From the NCBI RefSeq assembly GCF_965229915.1, contig NZ_CBDDJZ010000001.1, positions 1,798,001 to 1,862,000 of the forward strand: DNA of 64,000 nucleotides, in the 5' to 3' direction. Of the stretch, positions 16,259-24,464 are shown one piece after another. Position numbers and translations under genes: made by a program. The number at the start of each line of letters is the position of its first letter. Within the stretch, counting starts at the first letter, position 1. The stretch comes from Marinoscillum sp965229915. GTDB lineage: Bacteria; Bacteroidota; Bacteroidia; Cytophagales; Cyclobacteriaceae. Below the pieces are notes generated by a model. That model ran no database searches and was not told where the DNA came from. It saw only the letters and a list, made by a program, of their open reading frames with translations.

Positions 16259-16510
16259 TTACTTTACTTCCTCAAAATCAACGTATTCGCCTCCGCCGAA
16301 ATTTTTTTTCGACTGCTTATCCTTCTGAGGAATATGATCAATATTTAAATTGCTATTGGGTGCTTTCCTGGCATGATGCTGGTGGTCTCCAGCTTGATAC
16401 CCGCGGTTAAATTCCTGGGCTCCTCTAAAGAGTAAGCCAAAAAGATATCCACCAACCTTTACGAACAGGTAGGCCACCAATATCAGTATGAGTATAAATT
16501 TTAAAAACAT
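16259..16510 (-). CDS. DUF4834-like small membrane protein
   Basis: Protein of 83 residues with one N-terminal transmembrane helix (about 3-28) and a polar, His/Asn/Lys-rich tail ending YVDFEEVK. It resembles the DUF4834 family of small Bacteroidota proteins; this is from memory of the pattern. It follows carB by 14 bp on the same strand, so it is probably cotranscribed, and a terminator hairpin ends the unit. Its function is unknown. Confidence 0.6.
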   Translation of the reverse strand: MFLKFILILILVAYLFVKVGGYLFGLLFRGAQEFNRGYQAGDHQHHARKAPNSNLNIDHIPQKDKQSKKNFGGGEYVDFEEVK

Positions 16511-16524
16511 AGTACTCTAATAAC

Positions 16525-19338
16525 TTATCTACTCAAGTACAGGTTTCGTTCTGAGTAGATTTCTAAGAAATAATCGTCCATCAGATCATCGATAAAATAG
16601 ATCGCTTCACCTGTAGACTTCATTTCAGGGCCCAATTCCTTGTTCACATTCGGAAACTTATGGAATGAGAATACGGGTTCTTTGATCGCATAACCGTGCT
16701 TATATGGCTTGAAGTCAAAATCCTTCACCTTCTTATCACCCAGCATCACCTTAGTGGCGTAATTCACATAAGGTTCTCTGTAAGCCTTGCAAATGAATGG
16801 TACTGTTCTGGATGCTCGTGGGTTTGCTTCTATGATGTACACCTTATCCTCTTTGATAGCGAACTGAATGTTAATCAAACCAACGGTTCTCAGTGCCTTA
16901 GCGATTTTCACTGTGTACTCTTCAATCTGACGCATCACAAAATCCCCAAGATTATATGGAGGCAACACCGCGTATGAATCTCCAGAATGAATCCCGGCTG
17001 GCTCTATATGCTGCATGATACCGATGATGTACACATCTTCACCATCACAGATGGCATCTGCTTCAGCTTCAATGGCGCCTTCCAAAAAGTGATCCAACAG
17101 AATCTTACCATCAGGCTTGTCCTTGAGTAAGTTCACCACGTGCTCCTCTAGCTCCTGTTCGTTGATCACAATTTTCATACTTTGTCCTCCAAGCACATAA
17201 CTTGGGCGTACCAGCAATGGAAAGCCGATTTCTTTGGATAGTTCCACGGCACTTTCAGCATCCTCTATAGTTCCATATTGTGGATAAGGAATCTGTTGCT
17301 CTTTTAGTAAGTCTGAGAAACGTCCTCTATCCTCTGCCAAATCAAGTGCTTCGTAACTAGTACCAATAATCTTAATACCATAACGACTCAATTTCTCTGA
17401 AAGCTTCAGGGCCGTCTGACCGCCCAACTGGACAATCACACCCTCCGGTTTTTCATGAAGAATGATGTCGTAAATGTGTTCCCAGAATACCGGTTCGAAA
17501 TATAGCTTATCGGCTGTATCAAAGTCAGTAGAAACCGTCTCAGGATTACAATTGATCATGATGGTTTCATAGCCTGCTTCTTTAGCTGCCAATACGCCAT
17601 GCACACATGAATAATCAAACTCTATACCCTGACCTATACGGTTAGGTCCAGAGCCCAACACGATAATCTTTTTCTTATCAGAAGGCGTAGATTCATTTTC
17701 CTCATCAAAAGAAGAATAATAGTAAGGAGTCTGCGCTTCAAACTCTGCGGCACAGGTATCCACCAATTTATAAACCCGCTTGATGCCTTCATCATTTCGT
17801 TTGGCATAAACCTCACTTTCCAGGCATTTCAGGAGGTGAGCAATCTGCCTATCAGCATATCCTTTCTCCTTTGCTTCTTTGAGAAGGGTTTTAGGTAAGG
17901 ACTCCAGCGTGTGTTTCTCGATATCTTTCTCTAAAAGTATCAGTTCCTCTATTTGATGCAAGAACCAAGGATCAATCTTAGTGAGCTTCTGAATGGTCTT
18001 GAAAGGAATACCCAGCTTGAAAGCGTCGTATATATGAAACAGTCGGTTCCAACTTGGATTTTCAAGACTGTAGAGCAAAGCTGCCTGATCTTTCAACTCA
18101 CGACCATCTGCACCCAGACCATTTCTTTTAATCTCCAAAGACTGACAAGCTTTTTGCAGCGCCTCCTGGAAATTCCTTCCAATTCCCATGGCTTCACCGA
18201 CAGACTTCATTTGAAGGCCTAGCTTTCTTTCTGATCCCTGGAACTTATCGAAATTCCATCTTGGTATTTTTACAATCACATAATCGAGGGCTGGCTCGAA
18301 AAACGCAGAGGTGGTTTTTGTAATCTGGTTTTTCAACTCATCCAGATTATATCCAATAGCGAGCTTAGCAGCGATCTTGGCAATAGGATATCCAGTTGCT
18401 TTTGAAGCAAGCGCTGATGATCGGGATACCCGCGGGTTGATTTCTATACCAATGATTTTGTCTGTATCTGGATCAACAGCAAACTGAACGTTACAACCAC
18501 CAGCGAACTGACCAATTCCGTTCATCATTCGAATGGCCAGGTCACGCATGTTTTGATAAATGGTATCTGGCAAGGTCATGGCCGGAGCCACTGTGATGGA
18601 GTCACCTGTGTGAACACCCATCGGATCAAAGTTCTCGATGCTACAGATAATAATGATATTGCCGATATTATCACGCAGTAACTCTAACTCGTACTCTTTC
18701 CAGCCTAGGATACTCTGCTCTACCAACACCTCATGAATCGGAGAAGCCTGCAGTCCCGCATTCAACGCCTTGTCAAACTCCTCTGGATTATCAACAAATC
18801 CACCGCCATATCCACCTAGTGTGTAGGAAGGTCTGATGACCAATGGAAAGCCAATCTGTTGAGCGATTTCTTTTCCTTTTAAAAATGAAGTAGCCGTCTC
18901 TCCTTCACAAACACTCACTCCCAGCTCATGCATCTTCATGCGGAACTTCTCACGATCCTCGGTAGTCTCTATTGCATCGATATCCACACCAATGATCCTA
19001 ACGCCATATTTCTCCCAAATTCCTGCTTTGTCACAGTCGATAGCCAGGTTCAAAGCGGTCTGCCCACCCTGAGTAGGTAGCACAGCATCTACTTGATGCA
19101 GCTCCAATATTTCTTTGATTGACTTTTTGGTGAGTGGCTTCAAGTATACGTGATCCGCAGTAACCGGATCAGTCATGATCGTAGCTGGATTGCTATTGAT
19201 CAGGATCACTTCGATCCCCTCTTCTCTGAGGGATCTTGCTGCCTGTGAGCCCGAATAATCAAACTCACAAGCTTGACCGATGATGATCGGTCCACTTCCA
19301 ATAATTAGTACTGACTTGATACTGGAGTCTTTAGGCAT
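16525..19338 (-). CDS. carB: Carbamoyl-phosphate synthase large subunit, without the allosteric domain
   Basis: Large subunit of carbamoyl-phosphate synthase (glutamine-hydrolysing), 937 residues; it makes carbamoyl phosphate for pyrimidines and arginine. Two homologous ATP-grasp halves are present: SVLIIGSGPIIIGQACEFDY at the N-terminus and IIVLGSGPNRIGQGIEFDYS in the second half, each followed by an ATP-grasp domain with an EINPRVSRSS or EANPRASRTV metal motif. The protein ends soon after the second ATP-grasp domain. The usual C-terminal MGS-like domain of ~130 residues, which binds UMP and ornithine in E. coli, is missing. The stop is clean, so this is a short form and not a break. carA is not in the window. 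Confidence 0.95.
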   Translation of the reverse strand: MPKDSSIKSVLIIGSGPIIIGQACEFDYSGSQAARSLREEGIEVILINSNPATIMTDPVTADHVYLKPLTKKSIKEILELHQVDAVLPTQGGQTALNLAIDCDKAGIWEKYGVRIIGVDIDAIETTEDREKFRMKMHELGVSVCEGETATSFLKGKEIAQQIGFPLVIRPSYTLGGYGGGFVDNPEEFDKALNAGLQASPIHEVLVEQSILGWKEYELELLRDNIGNIIIICSIENFDPMGVHTGDSITVAPAMTLPDTIYQNMRDLAIRMMNGIGQFAGGCNVQFAVDPDTDKIIGIEINPRVSRSSALASKATGYPIAKIAAKLAIGYNLDELKNQITKTTSAFFEPALDYVIVKIPRWNFDKFQGSERKLGLQMKSVGEAMGIGRNFQEALQKACQSLEIKRNGLGADGRELKDQAALLYSLENPSWNRLFHIYDAFKLGIPFKTIQKLTKIDPWFLHQIEELILLEKDIEKHTLESLPKTLLKEAKEKGYADRQIAHLLKCLESEVYAKRNDEGIKRVYKLVDTCAAEFEAQTPYYYSSFDEENESTPSDKKKIIVLGSGPNRIGQGIEFDYSCVHGVLAAKEAGYETIMINCNPETVSTDFDTADKLYFEPVFWEHIYDIILHEKPEGVIVQLGGQTALKLSEKLSRYGIKIIGTSYEALDLAEDRGRFSDLLKEQQIPYPQYGTIEDAESAVELSKEIGFPLLVRPSYVLGGQSMKIVINEQELEEHVVNLLKDKPDGKILLDHFLEGAIEAEADAICDGEDVYIIGIMQHIEPAGIHSGDSYAVLPPYNLGDFVMRQIEEYTVKIAKALRTVGLINIQFAIKEDKVYIIEANPRASRTVPFICKAYREPYVNYATKVMLGDKKVKDFDFKPYKHGYAIKEPVFSFHKFPNVNKELGPEMKSTGEAIYFIDDLMDDYFLEIYSERNLYLSR

Positions 19339-19374
19339 ATTCGTATGAGTGGTTTACATAGGTACAAATTGTGG

Positions 19375-19382
19375 CAAATTTA
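19375..19382 (-). promoter_or_regulatory. -7 promoter element of carB
   Basis: Reads TAAATTTG on the minus strand, 37 bp before the carB ATG. No clear -33 box. Confidence 0.4.
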
Positions 19383-19504
19383 AGTCAGGGATTCTCCACC
19401 GGAAAACTGATTAAAATTAAATTTGGTAATTATCTGATTTTTTTCACTTTTTATTGGCTAGTCCTCACTATTTGAGGATAAACACAATATCATTTCCAAA
19501 TTCA

Positions 19505-20482
19505 ATGAACCGAATTGATCGATTAACGGCCATTCTCGTCCAGCTTCAGAGCAAATCACGTATTCCACTGTGTGAAATGGAGGAGCGATTTGAGGTGAGC
19601 CGTCGCACCATTTTTAGAGATATCAAATCCCTCATGGCTGCTGGTGTCCCTATAGGTGGAGATGCTGGAGAAGGTTACTTCATAGTAGAAGGCTACCACC
19701 TACCTCCGGTGGTATTCAATAAGGAAGAAGCAACAGCGCTACTGATGGGAGCAAAATTCATCGAGAAAAATGCTGGAAGCCAGACTGCCAAAAACTTCGA
19801 AGAAGCGATGTACAAAATCAAAGCGGTATTGAAATACAGTGATCGTGAGTATTTGGAAAGTCTGGAGGAGAGCATCTCGGTGATAGGACCTCCCACCGCC
19901 ACCAAAATGAATACTCCAGATCCACACATTGAGGATATTCAAACAGCGCTGGCAGCACAAAAAAGAATCAAGATTAGCTACTATTCTAACTACACAGAAG
20001 AAACCAATGATCGGGAGGTGGAACCGCTCGGCCTGGTGCACTACTCCGGCAGATGGCACTTAATTGCCTACTGTCTGCTTAGGCAAGATTTTAGAGACTT
20101 TAGAACCGACAGAATCCAACATCTAAGGATATTGACTGATTCCTTTGACCCTAAAAAACACCCCAACTTTATGGAATTCGTGCACAATATGGTCGGTGGA
20201 ACTGATGCTAAAAAAGCAACGATTAGGTTTAGCAAACGAGTAGCTAGATTCATTCAAGATCAAAAGTACTATTATGGTTTTATGGAAGAAGAAAAGCACG
20301 AAAACCATGTAGACATGCAATTCATCACTCCTCACTATGCTTATCTGGCTAAGTGGCTCCTTATGTATGGTGATGGTGTGGAAGTGATATCACCAAGCGA
20401 ACTACAAGGGTTAATTGCTACCTTCTCAAAAGAGTTATTTGAACATCACCAAAAATATTTTTTGATCAGTAAAAAACAGTGA
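19505..20482 (+). CDS. WYL-domain transcriptional regulator (YafY-like)
   Basis: Regulator of 325 residues from ATG 19505. The N-terminal winged helix-turn-helix (about 1-60: MNRIDRLTAILVQLQ and FEVSRRTIFRDIKSL) binds DNA. The WYL domain (about 135-210) binds ligand (KISYYSNYTEETNDREVEPLGLVHYSGRWHLIAYC). A C-terminal WCX-like part follows. I chose 19505 because the HTH starts directly there; a TTG at 19454 would add an unrelated tail. The next genes on the same strand encode GyrI-like, VOC and SRPBCC proteins, all small-ligand-binding folds, so it likely controls this set. Confidence 0.88.
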   Translation: MNRIDRLTAILVQLQSKSRIPLCEMEERFEVSRRTIFRDIKSLMAAGVPIGGDAGEGYFIVEGYHLPPVVFNKEEATALLMGAKFIEKNAGSQTAKNFEEAMYKIKAVLKYSDREYLESLEESISVIGPPTATKMNTPDPHIEDIQTALAAQKRIKISYYSNYTEETNDREVEPLGLVHYSGRWHLIAYCLLRQDFRDFRTDRIQHLRILTDSFDPKKHPNFMEFVHNMVGGTDAKKATIRFSKRVARFIQDQKYYYGFMEEEKHENHVDMQFITPHYAYLAKWLLMYGDGVEVISPSELQGLIATFSKELFEHHQKYFLISKKQ

Positions 20483-20539
20483 CATAAGGCTGTCACTCAG
20501 AGGTTTTTCTTTGATCTGGTAAACCAAACACAACTGATC

Positions 20540-21166
20540 ATGGAAATGCTTAAAATCGACCTGTCAAAGTCTGACTCTACCTATTACAAGGCTGCTAAAT
20601 CTCCTGAGATTGTTCAGCTTGGTGAGTACAATTACCTCACCATTTCTGGTCAATCTTCGCCCGAATCTCCCTTATTTCTCAATGCAATCGAGGCAATTTA
20701 TTCAGTAGCCTATGGCATCAAGTTTCTTTGTAAAGCTGAAGACAATGATTTTGTGGTACCCAAAATGGAATGTTACTGGTTTGTGCAGGGAGGTCCTGAA
20801 AACCAGAAGCGCTTTGCTGATACACCACGTGATGAGTGGATGTGGCAGATTGCCATTAGACTACCAGATTTCGTAGAAGAAAACCACTTTGTCAGATCAC
20901 AGCATCAGGCCCGAGAAAAAAAGAAAGAGCTCACCGCTATTGAATCCGTGAAACTTCAGAAAATCACTGAAGGACTATGTGCTCAGGTACTGCATCTGGG
21001 ATCTTATGAAGAAGAAGAACCCACAATTCAAAAACTACATGCATACATTACCAACCAGAACCTGGTGATCAGCGGGTATCACAAGGAAATCTACCTGAGC
21101 GATCCCCGCAGAGTAGCTCCTGAAAAACTGAGAACCATCATTCGCTATCAAGTATCGAGACCATGA
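20540..21166 (+). CDS. GyrI-like small-molecule-binding protein
   Basis: Protein of 208 residues of the GyrI-like/SOUL-type ligand-binding fold, seen alone or as the effector domain of AraC/MerR regulators. Visible signs are the repeated pattern around YLTISGQSSPESPLF, the middle segment PKMECYWFVQGG and VLHLGSYEEEEPTIQKLHAYI with LSDPRRVAPEKLRTIIRYQV at the end. There is no DNA-binding domain. Such proteins often sit next to WYL/YafY regulators, as here (57 bp after it). Its ligand is unknown. The stop overlaps the next start as ATGA, so the pair is translationally coupled. Confidence 0.8.
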   Translation: MEMLKIDLSKSDSTYYKAAKSPEIVQLGEYNYLTISGQSSPESPLFLNAIEAIYSVAYGIKFLCKAEDNDFVVPKMECYWFVQGGPENQKRFADTPRDEWMWQIAIRLPDFVEENHFVRSQHQAREKKKELTAIESVKLQKITEGLCAQVLHLGSYEEEEPTIQKLHAYITNQNLVISGYHKEIYLSDPRRVAPEKLRTIIRYQVSRP

Positions 21167-21918
21167 GTCTTAGATTGATCCTGTTTTTGCAATGCATACT
21201 TAGCATCGGACTACCACACTTAAAATGCCAATCCATTATGAATATTGACGCAAAAGGTCTACGAACGACTATCTATAAAGTAGATGATTTGAAAGCTGCT
21301 AAGGATTGGTATACCAAAGCATTTGGTATACTTCCTTACTTTGATGAGCCATTTTATGTCGGGTATACTATAGCCGGATACGAATTGGGCCTGATACCTG
21401 AACCTACCACTTCACCCAAAACCACCAATGTGCTTTCCTACTGGGGAGTAGATGATATCACTGATGCCTTTGACATCATGGTCTCCAATGGCGCCACAGA
21501 ATTAGAAACTCCGAAAGACGTGGGTGATGGAGTCATGGTAGCCATGGTGAAAGATCCCTGGCAAAATGTCATTGGGTTAATTCACAATCCATTTTTCAAA
21601 ACTGAATCTCCAGAAAACGCCGTGATAGAATGGGCTCCATTTCAGCTCAATGAACATACAACGAAGGAGGAGTTATTCAACATCAGCATACGTCTGGAGA
21701 AGGAATTTCTGATCCATCAGTCGGGATTTATCAAAAGAGAGCTTCTCCATGAGGGCAACAACAACTGGGTAGACCTTATTTATTGGGAATCTGAAAAGGT
21801 TGCTCAACTAGCACTGGATAAATGCAAGGACAATGAAGTAGCTCAACAGTACTTTTCCATGATGAAAGCCCTGGACGATAAAGCTGTAAAACATTATACC
21901 ATTATTAAAACAAACTAA
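21163..21918 (+). CDS. VOC-domain protein fused to a monooxygenase-like ferredoxin-fold domain
   Basis: Protein of 251 residues. Residues ~30-145 form one glyoxalase/VOC domain (TTIYKVDDLKAAKDWYTKAFG and DGVMVAMVKDPWQNVIGLIHNP). Residues ~150-250 form a second alpha-beta domain that looks like the dimeric ferredoxin fold of antibiotic-biosynthesis monooxygenases (HQSGFIKRELLHEG, NNWVDLIYWES, AVKHYTII). The first 25 residues are hydrophobic; either they are a leader or translation begins at M26 (21238). I kept the ATG at 21163 because it overlaps the upstream stop as ATGA. Substrate unknown. Confidence 0.7.
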   Translation: MSLRLILFLQCILSIGLPHLKCQSIMNIDAKGLRTTIYKVDDLKAAKDWYTKAFGILPYFDEPFYVGYTIAGYELGLIPEPTTSPKTTNVLSYWGVDDITDAFDIMVSNGATELETPKDVGDGVMVAMVKDPWQNVIGLIHNPFFKTESPENAVIEWAPFQLNEHTTKEELFNISIRLEKEFLIHQSGFIKRELLHEGNNNWVDLIYWESEKVAQLALDKCKDNEVAQQYFSMMKALDDKAVKHYTIIKTN

Positions 21919-21921
21919 GCC

Positions 21922-22365
21922 ATGCTGAACAAAAACATGAGAATCGATCTATCCATAGCCATTGACACCACTCCATCAAACGTTTGGGACGCCTTGATCA
22001 ATCCTGAGAAAATCAACAAATACTTTTTTGGCACAAAGGCCAAATCCGACTGGAAGCAGGGTAGTGAACTAATCTTCGAAGGAGAGTGGGAAGGCGTGGC
22101 TTATGTAGACAAAGCAACAATTTTGGCTATAGAGCCTGAAAAATTGCTTATGTACAATTATATCAGCAGCTTTTCAAAGCTAGACGACTCACCGGAGAAC
22201 AGAGCTGAAATAGTAATGAAACTTGAAAACACTCTCAATGGGACAACTCTGAATCTTTCACAAATTGGTTTTGAATCGGAGGAGAGCTTTGAGCACTCCC
22301 AAAACAGTTGGAAGAGCATCCTTTCTGATCTCAAAAAACGAGTAGAGACCAATGACTGGTCATGA
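21922..22365 (+). CDS. SRPBCC (AHSA1-like) domain protein
   Basis: Protein of 147 residues with the START/Bet v1-like SRPBCC fold of the AHSA1 group: a first strand RIDLSIAIDTTPSNVWDALINPEKINKYFFG, the central WEGVAYVDKATILAIEPEKLLMYNY, and a long C-terminal helix ending SWKSILSDLKKRVET. It has a hydrophobic cavity that binds lipids or small molecules; no catalytic residues are evident. It starts 3 bp after the VOC gene and is almost surely in the same operon. Confidence 0.85.
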   Translation: MLNKNMRIDLSIAIDTTPSNVWDALINPEKINKYFFGTKAKSDWKQGSELIFEGEWEGVAYVDKATILAIEPEKLLMYNYISSFSKLDDSPENRAEIVMKLENTLNGTTLNLSQIGFESEESFEHSQNSWKSILSDLKKRVETNDWS

Positions 22366-22427
22366 AGTAATCCAAACCATTTTGCCAGAAAATGATTAAG
22401 TTAACAAGGAACAAACAATCTTAACTT

Positions 22428-22646
22428 ATGAAAAATGGCATGATCCGCGGCGTTATTATGATTGCTGCAGGTATTTTTTTAGTCTATTGGGCTCAATCAC
22501 ATTCACCGAAAGACTTTGGTCAGGTAGTTGGGAATGCCGTTTCCGGCGGATATACTATGTCTGAACCCTGGTACTATGTATGTTTAGGGCTGGGAATACT
22601 GGTAGGTGTGCTGGGAGTACTCAGAACCTACAAATCAATGAAATAG
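22428..22646 (+). CDS. Small two-helix membrane protein (DUF3185-like pattern)
   Basis: Protein of 72 residues with two transmembrane helices (about 5-22 and 48-66) and a short loop with a Gly-rich turn (GQVVGNAVSGGYTMSEPWYY). The layout resembles the DUF3185 family, though that is by eye. It follows the SRPBCC gene by 62 bp and is the last gene before a strong terminator. Function unknown. Confidence 0.5.
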   Translation: MKNGMIRGVIMIAAGIFLVYWAQSHSPKDFGQVVGNAVSGGYTMSEPWYYVCLGLGILVGVLGVLRTYKSMK

Positions 22647-22679
22647 CTCCACAGGCTTTTAAAGGAAGGACCCCATAAA

Positions 22680-22702
22680 AAAAGCGGCTCAAGGCCGCTT
22701 TT
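22680..22702. terminator. Bidirectional terminator
   Basis: Stem AAAAGCGGC/GCCGCTTTT (22680-22688 with 22694-22702), 5-nt loop. A/T runs on both sides let it serve the WYL operon on the plus strand and the metalloprotease operon on the minus strand. Confidence 0.85.
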
Positions 22703-22703
22703 A

Positions 22704-24437
22704 CTATTTTATTTTGAACTCAATGGTAGTCTCCTTCATATTGTTCAGCAAGTCAACTGCTCGAATCGTCATTTCATGCTTTCCCTTTTGAAATCCAGTA
22801 ATTAATCCTCGATACGGCACAAAAGCTGATCCATCCAAGTTGTATGTCAGTGTTTTGATCCCAGATGTCTGATCTGTAGCAGACAAAAACAAACCAGAGG
22901 TTATTGGATAGGTAGGGATTTTAGCGCCTTCCACACTACCTGTGTTGAATTGTGTAAAAATCTCCGGCACTGTGGCATCATAGTAAAACGAAAACTCTGA
23001 TACATTTCGGTTGTTCACATTGTCATAGCCAAAGTACTGAAGCGTGTAGAATCCATCCTTCTCATTCTGGATAGAAAATGGCTCTTCATACTCCTGCTCA
23101 CCAACGTCTTCTTTAAACGAATAAGCAAATCGATTTAACCCTGACTCTGAGTCACGTCCCGAGAATTTGATACGGGTTTCTGGTCCTATGAACAAGGTGT
23201 CATCACGAACAAAAGAATGATTCAAAATGGCATGATCGACCAAAGGACCTGTTAAATCCACATAGAACTTATTGACATTATGTTTGAACTCTTCATATCC
23301 ACCCTGGCCCAGATATCTACTTTTTTTACTATCAGCTGTGGAGTTGTTGAGGTTGTCTACCGAATAGTACTTCACATTGTGAATACCCGCTACACTAGGT
23401 AGATAAAATGGCTGGGTGTACGGCACAAACTCACCTTCGTCTATTGAGTACATGATTTCTTTCACCCCAACTTTGTTATCTACGGCCGTAAGTTTAAGCT
23501 TGGTTCTTCCTGAGAAGTATATTTCGTCCCCCACAATGAATCGATCTCCAAGCACGTCAGCCACCATCAGCGGTGCTGATCTGTCCAGATAAAATTCGAA
23601 AGTCTCAGGTTCTTCCTGATTGCCGACGTTATCGGTAGAGTAATAAGTGACCGAATGCTGCCCTTCACTCAAGTCTTTCACCACCAATTCTTTACCTGGA
23701 TACTTCACATAGTCTTTATCATCAAACTTGTAATAAACGGCTGCTATACCAGAAGTAGAATCATACGCCTGAATATACATTTTGGTACTTAGTGATATGA
23801 TGTTGTCCTCGGTGATGCCGTTGATGCTCAAGTCACTAAATGGCATATCCAAATCCACCATGAATTTCGCAGAATGTTTCTCCTCTACATTCCCCACATT
23901 ATCAACTGCGTAGTAGTCCAAATTAATATCTCTAATCGAGTCTAATAAAAGTGGTTCGGTGTACTCCACCTCATCCGCGCCATTGATAGAATAAAGAATC
24001 CGACTTACACCCGTTAGATTATCGGAAGCTTCCAGGGATACTGTGACTCGAGATCCATAAAAGACTTTTTCTCCACGAAATCGCTTATCAAAATCAAAAT
24101 CAACTTTAGTCTCTGGAGCGATCCCATCAGCATAGATTTCGAATAAAACCTCGGTATTGGGAATAATGCGCATGGTTTCTGGATCCACAGCTTCTCTTGA
24201 CCGGATATAGTTGACCCCTTCAGTATCCAGATAAAAGGGCTCTGCATACTTTGGTGTGCTTTCACTCTTTAACCGTTCGCTGTTTTCACCAGTCGGTGAA
24301 TCGGAAACGAAAAGATATACCGGAGTAGATTTTCGCCAGTAGATGGCACCAGTAGAATCCACAAAATGGGTTGGCTCTTGCTGTGCTAATGCTCCAAATG
24401 TGAAGCACATAAGAGCAACGAAATAGAATATCCTCAT
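22704..24437 (-). CDS. Secreted OmpL47-like beta-sandwich repeat protein
   Basis: Protein of 577 residues with a signal peptide (MRIFYFVALMCFTFGALAQ). The rest is built of about five repeats of ~90-100 residues. Each has a pattern of a disordered-term strand (VSLEASDNLTGV / LKLTAVDNKVGV / IKFSGRDSESGL), a strand like YSIDEGEFVPYTQPFYL, and a closing YYSVDNLNNS or YYSTDNVGNQE. These match the OmpL47/Ig-like repeats of secreted Bacteroidota proteins. It would sit on the cell surface or in the periplasm, probably in binding or adhesion; the partner is unknown. Its gene follows the TPR kinase by 27 bp. Confidence 0.7.
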   Translation of the reverse strand: MRIFYFVALMCFTFGALAQQEPTHFVDSTGAIYWRKSTPVYLFVSDSPTGENSERLKSESTPKYAEPFYLDTEGVNYIRSREAVDPETMRIIPNTEVLFEIYADGIAPETKVDFDFDKRFRGEKVFYGSRVTVSLEASDNLTGVSRILYSINGADEVEYTEPLLLDSIRDINLDYYAVDNVGNVEEKHSAKFMVDLDMPFSDLSINGITEDNIISLSTKMYIQAYDSTSGIAAVYYKFDDKDYVKYPGKELVVKDLSEGQHSVTYYSTDNVGNQEEPETFEFYLDRSAPLMVADVLGDRFIVGDEIYFSGRTKLKLTAVDNKVGVKEIMYSIDEGEFVPYTQPFYLPSVAGIHNVKYYSVDNLNNSTADSKKSRYLGQGGYEEFKHNVNKFYVDLTGPLVDHAILNHSFVRDDTLFIGPETRIKFSGRDSESGLNRFAYSFKEDVGEQEYEEPFSIQNEKDGFYTLQYFGYDNVNNRNVSEFSFYYDATVPEIFTQFNTGSVEGAKIPTYPITSGLFLSATDQTSGIKTLTYNLDGSAFVPYRGLITGFQKGKHEMTIRAVDLLNNMKETTIEFKIK

Positions 24438-24464
24438 ACTGGATAAGTTAGTTTGGTGTTGGCT

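Noticed and set aside
16525..19338. carB as a truncated pseudogene
   Set aside because: Both ATP-grasp halves are complete with a clean stop, and a close downstream gene follows; a short form is more likely.
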